From NCBI GenBank assembly GCA_052143655.1, contig JBKQSL010000416.1, positions 1 to 29,770 of the forward strand: a stretch of DNA of 29,770 nucleotides, written 5' to 3'. This document shows positions 13,728 through 21,028 of this stretch, in pieces. This stretch comes from CAVSUR01 sp052143655. GTDB lineage: Bacteria; Actinomycetota; Actinomycetes; Streptosporangiales; Streptosporangiaceae. The translations under genes and the position numbers were made by a program. Positions within the stretch are counted from its first letter, which is position 1. Every line of letters starts with the position of its first letter. Under the pieces are notes generated by a model, which was not told the origin of the DNA, searched no databases, and worked only from the letters and a program-made list of their open reading frames with translations.

Positions 13728-16028
13728 ATGCCTGACCTGCCTGATGCACCGTCCCGGCCTGCCGCTGCGGCCATCCCGTCCCGCCGTGGCCGGCCGCTGG
13801 TCGAGCGGATCGCCTGCTGGAGCATCCGGCACCGGGCCATCGCCCTGCTGGGCTGGCTGGTGCTGGTCGCCGCGGCGGTGGGGGCCGGGCACCTGCTCGG
13901 GACGCAGAGCCGGCCGCAGTATGACCCGGGCCCGGCCGGGCGCGGCGAGCAGATCCTCCAGCAGCTCGGGGTGTCCAGCCCGGCGACCGAGAGCGTGCTG
14001 ATCGCGCCGCGCGGCGCCGGCTCGGCCGGCCGCACGTTCTTCAACGACCGGCAGATGCGGGCGGCGGCGCAGGACGTCGCGTCCGCGCTCGCGGCGCTGC
14101 CGCAGGCGGCGCGGGACATCACCGTGCCGGTGCTGCCCGCGCAGACCACCGCGGTCCGCCGCCCGGCCGCCCGCGGGCTGGCCGGCGATCCCGCGCTGGT
14201 GTCGCCGGGCGGCCGCAGCGCCCTGGTCACGTTCCGGGTCGCCGGGCCGCACTCCGATGCGGACTCCATCGTCGGCGCGGACATGCGGGCCGTGTCGGGC
14301 GTGGCGGACCGGTTCCCCGGCCTGCTGATCGCCGAGGCGGGCTCGGCGAGCACCGACGCGGCCGGGAACTCCCTGCTGGCCGCGGATTTCCACAAGGCCG
14401 AGATGAGCTCGGTGCCGATCACGCTGATCCTGCTGCTGGCCGTGTTCGGGGCGCTGATCGCGGCCGGCATCCCGGTGCTGCTGGCTGGCAGCGCGGTGAC
14501 CGCCGCGGTGTCGCTGCTGGCGATTCCCAGCAGGTGGCTGCCGATCGGCTCCGGCACGGCCGAGATGGTGCTGATCATCGGGATGGCGGTCGGAGTCGAC
14601 TACTCGCTGTTCTACCTGCGCCGTGAGCGCGAGGAGCGGGCCGCTGGCGCCGATACCGGCGCCGCGCTGCGCACCGCCGCGGCCACCTCCGGCCGGGCCA
14701 TCGTGGTGTCCGGGCTGACCGTGATGATCTCGCTGGCCGGGCTGTTCCTGACCGGCATCGACGTGTTCACCGGGATGGCGTTCGGCACCATCCTCGTGGT
14801 AGGGATCGCGGTGGTCGGCTCGCTGACGGCGCTGCCCGCGCTGCTGTCCCTGCTCGGCCCGTGGGCGGACCGGGGCCGGCTGCCGTTGCTGTCCCGCCGC
14901 GCGGCCGCCGCGCGGCCGTCCCGGCTGTGGACCGGGCTGGTCCGCCGGGTCGTGGCCCGGCCGCTGCTGTGGGGCGGTGCCGCTGTCCTCGCGCTGCTGG
15001 CCGTCGCCGCGCCCGCGCTGACCATGCGGATCGGCAACCCGGTCATCGACCTGCCGGCCAGCCTGCCGGTGGTGCAGACCCTCGACAAGATCTCGGCCGC
15101 GTTCCCCGGCCGGCCCGCCCCCGCCGAGGTAGTGGTGACCGGGCGCGGGGTGCTGACCACCGCGATGCACCGGGCCGTCGCGCGGCTCAGCGCGCTGGCC
15201 GCGGCCAGCGGCCCGATTCACGGCACGATTCACGGCACGATTCACGGGCCGGTGACCGCACAGCCGGTCGCGTCCGGCCGGGCGATGATCCTCAACGTGC
15301 CGCTGGCAGGCGACGGCCTGGGCGGGATCTCCGACCGGGCGCTGACGATCCTGCGCGGGCAGATCCTGCCCGCGACGCTCGGCCGCGTCCACGGCATCAG
15401 CTACGCGGTCACCGGCTCGGCCGCCGTCAATCACGACTGGAGCGCGACACTGCACGCACGCACGCCGCTCGTCTTCGGCCTGGTCGCGCTGCTGTCGTTC
15501 GTGGTGCTCGGGCTGGCGTTCCGGTCGGTGGTGCTGCCGCTGGTGTCCATCGGGCTGAACCTGCTGTCGCTCGGCGCGGCCTACGGCCTCATCACGCTGA
15601 TCTTCCAGGACGGGAACCTGCAGAGCACGCTGGGCTTCACGTCGTTCGGCGCGATCGCCCAGTGGGTGCCGCTGTTCATGTTCGTGTTCCTGTTCGGGCT
15701 GTCCATGGACTACCACGTGTTCATCCTCAGCCGGATCCGCGAGCGCTGGGCTGGCGGCGCCAGCACCCGGCAGGCCGTGGTCGGCGGCATCGCCAGCAGC
15801 GCCGGGGTGGTCACCAGCGCCGCGGTGATCATGGTCGCGGTGTTCTCGGTATTCGCCACGCTCTCGTTCGTCGACGTCAAGACGCTGGGCGTCGGGCTGG
15901 CGTTCGCCGTGCTCATCGACGCCACTGTGGTCCGCGGCATCCTGATGCCCGCCGCGATGGCCCTGCTGGGCGAGCGCAGCTGGTACCTGCCGCGCTGGCT
16001 GCAGTGGCTGCCGGGCGATGCTCACTAG
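13728..16028 (+). CDS. MMPL-family RND-type transporter, second of a tandem pair
   Basis: A 766-residue paralog of the preceding transporter with the same architecture: first helix near ALLGWLVLVAAAVGAGHLL, two periplasmic domains and two helix bundles. Both proton-relay pairs are kept, Asp291-Tyr292 (GVDYSLF) and Asp661-Tyr662 (SMDYHVF). The periplasmic domains differ most from the upstream copy, which suggests a different cargo. ATG 13728 is chosen (GAGG at 13720-13723); an in-frame TTG at 13674 would place the start inside the operator. The gap from the first MMPL gene holds paired palindromes, so it can probably be regulated separately. A short IHGT repeat in the second periplasmic domain is unique to this copy. 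Confidence 0.92.
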   Translation: MPDLPDAPSRPAAAAIPSRRGRPLVERIACWSIRHRAIALLGWLVLVAAAVGAGHLLGTQSRPQYDPGPAGRGEQILQQLGVSSPATESVLIAPRGAGSAGRTFFNDRQMRAAAQDVASALAALPQAARDITVPVLPAQTTAVRRPAARGLAGDPALVSPGGRSALVTFRVAGPHSDADSIVGADMRAVSGVADRFPGLLIAEAGSASTDAAGNSLLAADFHKAEMSSVPITLILLLAVFGALIAAGIPVLLAGSAVTAAVSLLAIPSRWLPIGSGTAEMVLIIGMAVGVDYSLFYLRREREERAAGADTGAALRTAAATSGRAIVVSGLTVMISLAGLFLTGIDVFTGMAFGTILVVGIAVVGSLTALPALLSLLGPWADRGRLPLLSRRAAAARPSRLWTGLVRRVVARPLLWGGAAVLALLAVAAPALTMRIGNPVIDLPASLPVVQTLDKISAAFPGRPAPAEVVVTGRGVLTTAMHRAVARLSALAAASGPIHGTIHGTIHGPVTAQPVASGRAMILNVPLAGDGLGGISDRALTILRGQILPATLGRVHGISYAVTGSAAVNHDWSATLHARTPLVFGLVALLSFVVLGLAFRSVVLPLVSIGLNLLSLGAAYGLITLIFQDGNLQSTLGFTSFGAIAQWVPLFMFVFLFGLSMDYHVFILSRIRERWAGGASTRQAVVGGIASSAGVVTSAAVIMVAVFSVFATLSFVDVKTLGVGLAFAVLIDATVVRGILMPAAMALLGERSWYLPRWLQWLPGDAH
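15215..15247 (+). repeat. 12-bp coding repeat (IHGT) in the second MMPL gene
   Basis: GATTCACGGCAC occurs twice in tandem, with a third partial copy, encoding IHGTIHGTIHG in the second periplasmic domain. The paralog lacks it, having a single HGAIR in the equivalent place, so it is a recent in-frame expansion. Confidence 0.85.
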
Positions 16029-16267
16029 CCGCCCGCCTGCAGCCCCCTGTCCCGGCCAGGTTTCGCGAGCGGCCAGGCCTGCAGCGTTCCGGCCCGGCCC
16101 GCGGCGATCTGGCCCCGGCTTGCGGCGCCCCGGCCGGCTGCACGCCCGGCGAAGCGGCGCGCTATCCCCGATACTGGAACCGTCAGGACACTGGCGATGG
16201 CGGACCCGCCCGGCACGGATGAGGCTCCGGGCCGCGGGCCGGCCGGCCCGGCGAGGAGGAGTGGCGT

Positions 16268-17113
16268 ATGGCCAGGCTGCTGCGCGGCCTCGCTGTGCCC
16301 TGCTTCGCCGCCGAGCCCGATGAGCTGATCGAGCTGGGCACCGGCGCGGAGCGCGCGGGCTTCGACGGGTTCTTCCTCTGGGATCACCTGGTCTGGGCCG
16401 ACAGCGGGGACGGGCCGCCGATCGTCGACCCGTGGCTGGTGCTCGCCGTGGTCGCCGCGCGCACGAGCACCATCCGGCTCGGGACGCTGATCACGCCGCT
16501 GCCGCGCCGCCGCCCCTGGCAACTGGCCAAGACCACGACGACGCTGGACCGGCTCAGCGCAGGCCGGGTCGTCCTGGGGGTTGGCATCGGCTCGCCCGCG
16601 CACGCCGACTTCGGCCTGTTCGGCGAGCCCGCCGGCGACCGGGACCGGGCCGAGCTGCTGGACGAGGGCCTGGACGTGCTCGCCGGGCTGTGGAGCGGCG
16701 AGCGCTTCAGCTACTGCGGCCGGCATTTCCGTGTCGGGCCGGTGCGCTTTGCCCCCGCGCCGGTGCAGCAGCCGCGGATCCCGGTCTGGGTGGCCGGGGT
16801 ACTGCCCGCGACCCGGCCTGTCAGCCGGGCGGCCCGCTGGGACGGCATGGTGCCGCTGCGGCGCGGCCCCGGCGGCCTGGGCCAGCCTGAGCCAGCCGAT
16901 ATCGCCGCCGCCGGGGCTCGGGTGGCGGCGATCCGGGGGAGCCTGGCCGGGTTCGACCTGGTCGTCTGGTCCGACCTGGCGGCGGACCCGGGCGAGGTGC
17001 CCGCGGCGGCCGGTCCCTACCTGCAGGCCGGCGCGACCTGGTGGGTCGAGAGCGCCTCCCCGGCGCCCGGCTGGCAGTCCGGCGCCCGTGCCCGGGTAGC
17101 GGCGGGGGCCTGA
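16268..17113 (+). CDS. Luciferase-like (F420-type) monooxygenase family protein
   Basis: A 281-residue TIM-barrel oxidoreductase of the luciferase-like family. Family signatures include AERAGFDGFFLWDHL near the start, TSTIRLGTLITPLPRRRPWQLAKTT, and LDRLSAGRVVLGVGIGS. In actinobacteria most such proteins use coenzyme F420, though FMN cannot be excluded. It would act on a small organic substrate in the cytoplasm. AGGAGGA ends seven bases before ATG 16268, an unusually good ribosome site for this window. The preceding 239 bases hold no gene; a GATACT at 16170-16175 could be a -10. The NADPH:F420 reductase-like gene near 23.8 kb could supply reduced cofactor but is not in the same operon. Confidence 0.85.
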   Translation: MARLLRGLAVPCFAAEPDELIELGTGAERAGFDGFFLWDHLVWADSGDGPPIVDPWLVLAVVAARTSTIRLGTLITPLPRRRPWQLAKTTTTLDRLSAGRVVLGVGIGSPAHADFGLFGEPAGDRDRAELLDEGLDVLAGLWSGERFSYCGRHFRVGPVRFAPAPVQQPRIPVWVAGVLPATRPVSRAARWDGMVPLRRGPGGLGQPEPADIAAAGARVAAIRGSLAGFDLVVWSDLAADPGEVPAAAGPYLQAGATWWVESASPAPGWQSGARARVAAGA

Positions 17114-17172
17114 CCGATGTGCACGCCAGCAGCGGCGCGCGCTGCCGCTTCCGCCCGGCTCCGGGGCCGCTC

Positions 17173-18432
17173 ATGAGCGAGCCAGACGGCGTGCCGCCCG
17201 CTGCGCTGCCGGGTCATCCGGCTGATCCGGACCCAGGCGAGGCCGACAGCTTCTGGCCGCCGGAGCCGGAGCCCTCCTGGCGGTGGCCGGGATCAGAGTG
17301 GGCGCCGGAGCCTTTCGGCGCGCTGCCGCCGTACGCGGCCCAGCCAGCCGAGAGCACCAAGCCGGGCGAGGGCGCCAGGCCGGGCGAGGGCGCCGGGCAG
17401 CGGGGGAGCGCCGGGCCGGCAGGCCGTACCTTCGTCGCTGCGCCCGACCGTCCCGGCGCGCCGGGACGCCGTCCCGGAATCGAGCCTGGCCCCCAGGACG
17501 AGGCGCCGGGCCGGCCCGGCGTCGCCCCGCAGGCGGTGCCCGGCCGGCATGCGGCGGGCGGGCGGCATCCGCACCGATCCGGGCCGGCCGTGCCCGCGAA
17601 GCACTCCGGGTCGGCTGCGCCGCCCGGGCATCCCGGTCATCATCAGGCTCCAGCCCGGCCGCATGCAGGCTGGTCGCGTCCGGCCCGGCCTCGCGCAGGC
17701 CGGCCGCATGCGGGCCGGTCGCGTCCGGGCCGGCTGACGCCCGCCGCCGTCGCGCTGGCGGCCGCGTGCTGCCTGGCCGTCACCCTGGCCGCCGGGACCG
17801 TGCTGCACGCCCGGCTGGCCGCGCCGTCAGCGACCGCCCGGCGGCGGCCGGCCACCGCCGCGAGCACCGTGGCGACCCGCTGGCGGACCTGGCCTGCCGG
17901 GCGGATCTTCCCGGCGCGGCTGGACTACACCACGGCGCTGCTCGCGGCGCAGGCCGCCAGCCGGGTCGGCATCTCGCCCGACGACAGCTGCGCCGCGGCG
18001 CTGGCAGCGCGGCTGCTCACCGCCGCTGCCCGGTCCGGCTGCCGGGCGGCCCTGCGCGCCAGCTACACCGACGAGCTGGCGGGCACGGTGTACACGATCG
18101 GGGTGCTCGCGTTCCCCGGCACCGCCGCAGCCCAGGCGTTCGGGGCCCGACTGGCCGGCGGCCCGCTCGTCACCAGCCTGCACGCCCTGGCGTTCCCGGC
18201 CACGGCCAGCGGGCGGTTCACCGATGCGGCGAGGCAGATCGGCCTGGTCAAGCAGGCCGGGCCCTTCGTGGTGCTGGCGGTGGCCGGCTACGCCGATGGC
18301 CAGCCCGCGGCGGCCGCCGGCCATCCCCAGTACTCCGACTTCACTCCGGCGGCGCAGCTGATCACGCAGATCATCAGGCCGCTGGCGGCCTGGCAGCCGG
18401 CCGGATGCACCCGGCCGGGATCGCCATGCTGA
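17173..18432 (+). CDS. Single-pass membrane protein with long proline-rich cytoplasmic region, paired with a subtilase
   Basis: A 419-residue protein of unknown function. Residues 1-187 are disordered and rich in Pro, Gly, Ala, Arg and His (PGEGARPGEGAGQR; RPHAGWSRPARPRAGRPHAGR). Residues 190-212 are one transmembrane helix (AAVALAAACCLAVTLAAGTV). Residues 213-419 form an extracytoplasmic domain with paired cysteines (DDSC near 275, GCRAALRASY, and GCTRPGSPC at the end) and SYTDELAGTVYTIGVLAFP, consistent with a small disulfide-bonded fold. ATG 17173 is chosen because the frame upstream overlaps the monooxygenase; the ribosome site is weak. Its 3' end overlaps the subtilase start by seven bases, so the two are co-translated. 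It may be a partner or substrate of that protease (inference). Confidence 0.72.
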   Translation: MSEPDGVPPAALPGHPADPDPGEADSFWPPEPEPSWRWPGSEWAPEPFGALPPYAAQPAESTKPGEGARPGEGAGQRGSAGPAGRTFVAAPDRPGAPGRRPGIEPGPQDEAPGRPGVAPQAVPGRHAAGGRHPHRSGPAVPAKHSGSAAPPGHPGHHQAPARPHAGWSRPARPRAGRPHAGRSRPGRLTPAAVALAAACCLAVTLAAGTVLHARLAAPSATARRRPATAASTVATRWRTWPAGRIFPARLDYTTALLAAQAASRVGISPDDSCAAALAARLLTAAARSGCRAALRASYTDELAGTVYTIGVLAFPGTAAAQAFGARLAGGPLVTSLHALAFPATASGRFTDAARQIGLVKQAGPFVVLAVAGYADGQPAAAAGHPQYSDFTPAAQLITQIIRPLAAWQPAGCTRPGSPC

Positions 18433-19844
18433 CCGGGCCGGCCGGGCGGACCCCGACTCCGGGGCAGAACCGGGCAGTGCGGCGCCCCGGCCGCGGCACG
18501 GTCGCGGGAGCGCTGGCCGCGCTGGCCGCAGCCGTCTCGCTGGGCATGCTCGGCGGCGGCAGCGCCGGCACCGCTGCAGCGCTCAGCCAGGCCGAGCAGA
18601 TCCGCCAGGAGTCACTCGGCCAGCTGCAGGCCATCGACGTGCCGGCCGCCTGGCACGTCAGCACCGGCCGCGGCGTCACGGTCGGCGTGCTGGACACCGG
18701 CGCCGATCCCGGCACGCCCGACCTGGCCGGGTCCGTGATCACCGGCCCGGATTTCACCGCGGGCGCGGACCCGCCCGGCTACCGCCCCCCGCACCTGCAC
18801 GGCACCTACATCTCCTCGATCATCGCGGCGCACGGCAGCGGCCCGGGCCGGTCCGGCGGGATGATCGGGGTGGCGCCGGCCGCGAAGATCCTCTCGGTCC
18901 GGGTCATCCTGGACCGGACCGAGCCCGGCTTCAGCGCATACAGCACGCAGGCGAGCTATTACGACGCCGTGGCCAAGGGCATCCGCTACGCGGTCCGGCA
19001 CGGGGCCGGGGTGATCAACATGTCCCTGGGCTCGACCGGCGCGGTCGGCGAGGTGCAGCAGGCGGTCGGTTACGCGATCGCGCACGGCGTCGTCGTGGTC
19101 GCCGCGGCGGGCAACAACGGCACGGCGGCCGGCTCGCTGACGCCGTTCTCCTACCCGGCCTCGTTCGCCGGGGTGATCTCGGTCGGCGCGGTCTTGCCGG
19201 ACGGGCGGCGCGCGCCATTCTCCGACCGCAACTCCGCCGTGGTGCTGTCCGCGCCGGGCGAGAACATCACCGGCGACGGTCCCGGCGGCAGCTACCTGGG
19301 CGGCAGCGGCACCAGCCCGGCCACCGCGTTCGTCTCCGGCGTGGCGGCGCTGATCCGGTCGAGGTACCCGCATCTCAGCCCGGCCCTGGTGACGCAGGCA
19401 CTGATCAGCTCGACTCAGCACCGGCCGCCCGGCGGTTACAGTCCCGGGGTCGGGTTCGGCGAGGTGGACGCCGCGGCAGCGCTCGCCGCCGCGGGCCGGC
19501 TGGCGCGTGATCCGGCGCCGGCCGGGATGCCGCCCGCCGCCCGCTTCGGGACCGCGCCGCGCCCGGCGGCCGCCGCGCCCGGGCGCCGTCCCAGCGTCGC
19601 CGGGCCGGCCGCCGTCACCGCGATCGCGGCCTTCGGGTTCCTGGCGGCATGCGCCGAGCTGATCGTGCTCCGGCGCCGCCGGGCCCGCGCCGGGCCGCTG
19701 GCCGCGGCGGAACCGTCCGCCCTGCCCGGGCGGCGCGCCCCGGCGGAAGGACCGGCCCCGGCAGAAGGACCGGCCCCGGCTGGGCCACGGGGTCCGGCGG
19801 AAGCACCCGCCCAGGCCACGGCCGGCCGCGCGGGAGGCAGTTAG
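18426..19844 (+). CDS. Membrane-anchored subtilisin-like serine protease (mycosin-like, S8 family)
   Basis: A 472-residue exported protease. A basic N-terminus and hydrophobic signal (residues 24-50) precede a short propeptide-like region. The S8 triad is intact: Asp90 in VLDTGADP, His125 in HLHGTYISS and Ser297 in GSGTSPATA, with oxyanion Asn230 in AAAGNNG. Residues 394-416 are a C-terminal membrane helix followed by RRRR, so the catalytic domain faces outside. The cytosolic tail is Pro/Ala-rich with EGPAPAEGPAPAG repeats. This signal-catalytic-helix layout is that of mycosins of type VII secretion, but no other type VII gene is in the window. ATG 18426 overlaps the upstream stop as ATGCTGA; ATG 18405 is an alternative start. 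Confidence 0.9.
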   Translation: MLTGPAGRTPTPGQNRAVRRPGRGTVAGALAALAAAVSLGMLGGGSAGTAAALSQAEQIRQESLGQLQAIDVPAAWHVSTGRGVTVGVLDTGADPGTPDLAGSVITGPDFTAGADPPGYRPPHLHGTYISSIIAAHGSGPGRSGGMIGVAPAAKILSVRVILDRTEPGFSAYSTQASYYDAVAKGIRYAVRHGAGVINMSLGSTGAVGEVQQAVGYAIAHGVVVVAAAGNNGTAAGSLTPFSYPASFAGVISVGAVLPDGRRAPFSDRNSAVVLSAPGENITGDGPGGSYLGGSGTSPATAFVSGVAALIRSRYPHLSPALVTQALISSTQHRPPGGYSPGVGFGEVDAAAALAAAGRLARDPAPAGMPPAARFGTAPRPAAAAPGRRPSVAGPAAVTAIAAFGFLAACAELIVLRRRRARAGPLAAAEPSALPGRRAPAEGPAPAEGPAPAGPRGPAEAPAQATAGRAGGS

Positions 19845-19875
19845 CCGCCCCGCCGCACTGGCTGTCCCGGCTGAA

Positions 19876-19902
19876 CCCCGGGCGGCTATCCGCCAGCCGG
19901 GG
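19876..19902. terminator. Bidirectional hairpin between subtilase and methionine aminopeptidase
   Basis: CCCCGG (19876-19881) pairs with CCGGGG (19897-19902) and inner GCGG-CTAT-CCGC (19882-19893) extends the stem, with a CAG bulge. It sits in the 73-base gap between convergent genes. Confidence 0.55.
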
Positions 19903-19917
19903 GTCGGCCAGCCGCGG

Positions 19918-20766
19918 CTAGGGCAGCGTCAGGATCTCGGCGCCGTCGGCGGTGACGAGGATGGTGTGCTCGAACTGGGCGGTGCGCTTGCGGTCGCGGG
20001 TCACGGCGGTCCACCCGTCCGGCCAGACGTCGTAGTCAATCGTGCCGAGCGTCAGCATCGGCTCGATCGTGAACGTCATGCCCGGCTCCAGCACCAGCGT
20101 CGCGCTCGGGTCGTCGAAGTGCGGGACGATCAGGCCCGAGTGGAACGTCGTGCCGATGCCGTGCCCGGTGAAGTCGCGTACCACCCCGTAGCCGAACCGG
20201 CGCGCGTAGGACTCGATCACCCGGCCGACCACGTTCAGCTGGCGGCCCGGGGCGACTGCCCGGCTGCCGCGCATCATCGCCTCCCGCGTCCGCTCGACCA
20301 GCAGCCGGGACTCCTCGTCCACAGGGCCGGCGCAGAACGTGGCGTTGGTGTCGCCGTGCACCCCGCCGATGTAGCCGGTGATGTCGATGTTGACGATGTC
20401 CCCGTCGGCGACCACTGTGTCGTCGGGGATGCCGTGGCAGATGACCTCGTTCAGCGACGTGCACAGCGACTTGGGGTAGCCGCGGTAGCCCAGCGTGCTG
20501 GGATAGGCGCCGTGGTCGCAGAGGAACTCATGGCCGACCCGGTCCAGCTCGTCGGTGGTCACGCCCGGCTCGATATGCCGCCCGACCTCGGCCAGGGCCT
20601 GCGCCGCGATCCGGCCGGCGACCCGCATCCGCTCGATCGTCTCGGCGTCCTTGACGTCCGGCTCGCCGGTGCGGGGGAACTTGCGGCCTACGTACTCGGG
20701 GCGGGTGATGTGCCCTGGGACTGACCGCAGCGGAGATATCCGGCCAGGCTGCAGCGTCGTTGCCAT
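19918..20766 (-). CDS. map: Type I methionine aminopeptidase
   Basis: A 282-residue enzyme that removes the initiator methionine from nascent proteins. All five metal ligands of the pita-bread fold are present: Asp128 (NIDITGY), Asp139 (VHGDTNATF), His202 (FTGHGIG), Glu235 (TIEPML) and Glu266 (QFEHT). The conserved substrate His is in the PHF segment near 216. The N-terminus carries about 40 extra residues with a proline-rich piece (GHITRPEYVGRK), as in the extended MetAP1c type of mycobacteria, where it is thought to contact the ribosome. ATG 20766 is preceded by a TACACT -10-like hexamer eight bases upstream and no clear Shine-Dalgarno. It is divergent from a small conserved gene with an overlapping promoter. 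Confidence 0.95.
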   Translation of the reverse strand: MATTLQPGRISPLRSVPGHITRPEYVGRKFPRTGEPDVKDAETIERMRVAGRIAAQALAEVGRHIEPGVTTDELDRVGHEFLCDHGAYPSTLGYRGYPKSLCTSLNEVICHGIPDDTVVADGDIVNIDITGYIGGVHGDTNATFCAGPVDEESRLLVERTREAMMRGSRAVAPGRQLNVVGRVIESYARRFGYGVVRDFTGHGIGTTFHSGLIVPHFDDPSATLVLEPGMTFTIEPMLTLGTIDYDVWPDGWTAVTRDRKRTAQFEHTILVTADGAEILTLP

Positions 20767-20771
20767 GATCT

Positions 20772-20780
20772 GACAGTGTA
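20772..20780. promoter_or_regulatory. Overlapping divergent -10-like elements of map and the 57-residue gene
   Basis: On the minus strand TACACT (20780 to 20775) ends eight bases before the map ATG. On the plus strand GACAGT (20772-20777) ends nine bases before ATG 20787. The two overlap, so polymerase binding for one gene would exclude the other. Confidence 0.4.
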
Positions 20781-20786
20781 GAGCCC

Positions 20787-20960
20787 ATGAACGAGCAGCA
20801 GCACTGGTGGTTCTGCCTCAAGCACATGGCCGTCGAGGGCGATGACGGCTGCGCGGGCAAGGACCGGCTCGGGCCATTCCCCACCCGGGAGGCAGCCGCG
20901 CGGGCGCTGGAGACGGTGCACGAGCGCAACGAGCAGTGGGACGCCCAGGACCGGGACTGA
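20787..20960 (+). CDS. Small conserved actinobacterial protein (57 residues)
   Basis: MNEQQHWWFCLKHMAVEG opens a 57-residue acidic protein ending NEQWDAQDRD. The middle (CAGKDRLGPFPTREAAARALE) has the layout of a short SPOR-like strand and helix: a Gly-Pro-Phe turn followed by a helix of the type that counts residues to be skipped. Two or three cysteines and a His (FCLKH, GCAG) might bind metal or be structural. I recall similar small proteins as common hypothetical genes in actinobacteria but no assigned function. Its divergent position next to map, with overlapping promoters, may reflect shared housekeeping expression. Its shortness leaves some doubt, but codon bias and composition are gene-like. 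Confidence 0.75.
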   Translation: MNEQQHWWFCLKHMAVEGDDGCAGKDRLGPFPTREAAARALETVHERNEQWDAQDRD

Positions 20961-21028
20961 CCGTTCCCGGCCGGCAGCCGGTATCGTGAACAGCACGCAA
21001 GCGGGCCGGAAGGGGCGTGGTAGGACCA

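Noticed and set aside
13680..16025. Minus-strand open frame of 781 codons opposite the second MMPL gene
   Set aside because: It mirrors the MMPL coding strand, is rich in Arg, Gln, His and Asp with no domain pattern, and lacks a ribosome site. High-GC genes commonly leave such antisense frames.
17283..18425. Long upstream extension of the subtilase frame overlapping the proline-rich membrane protein
   Set aside because: The upstream part is Arg/Gly/Ala-rich shadow sequence, and a normal signal peptide begins at ATG 18426 (or 18405).
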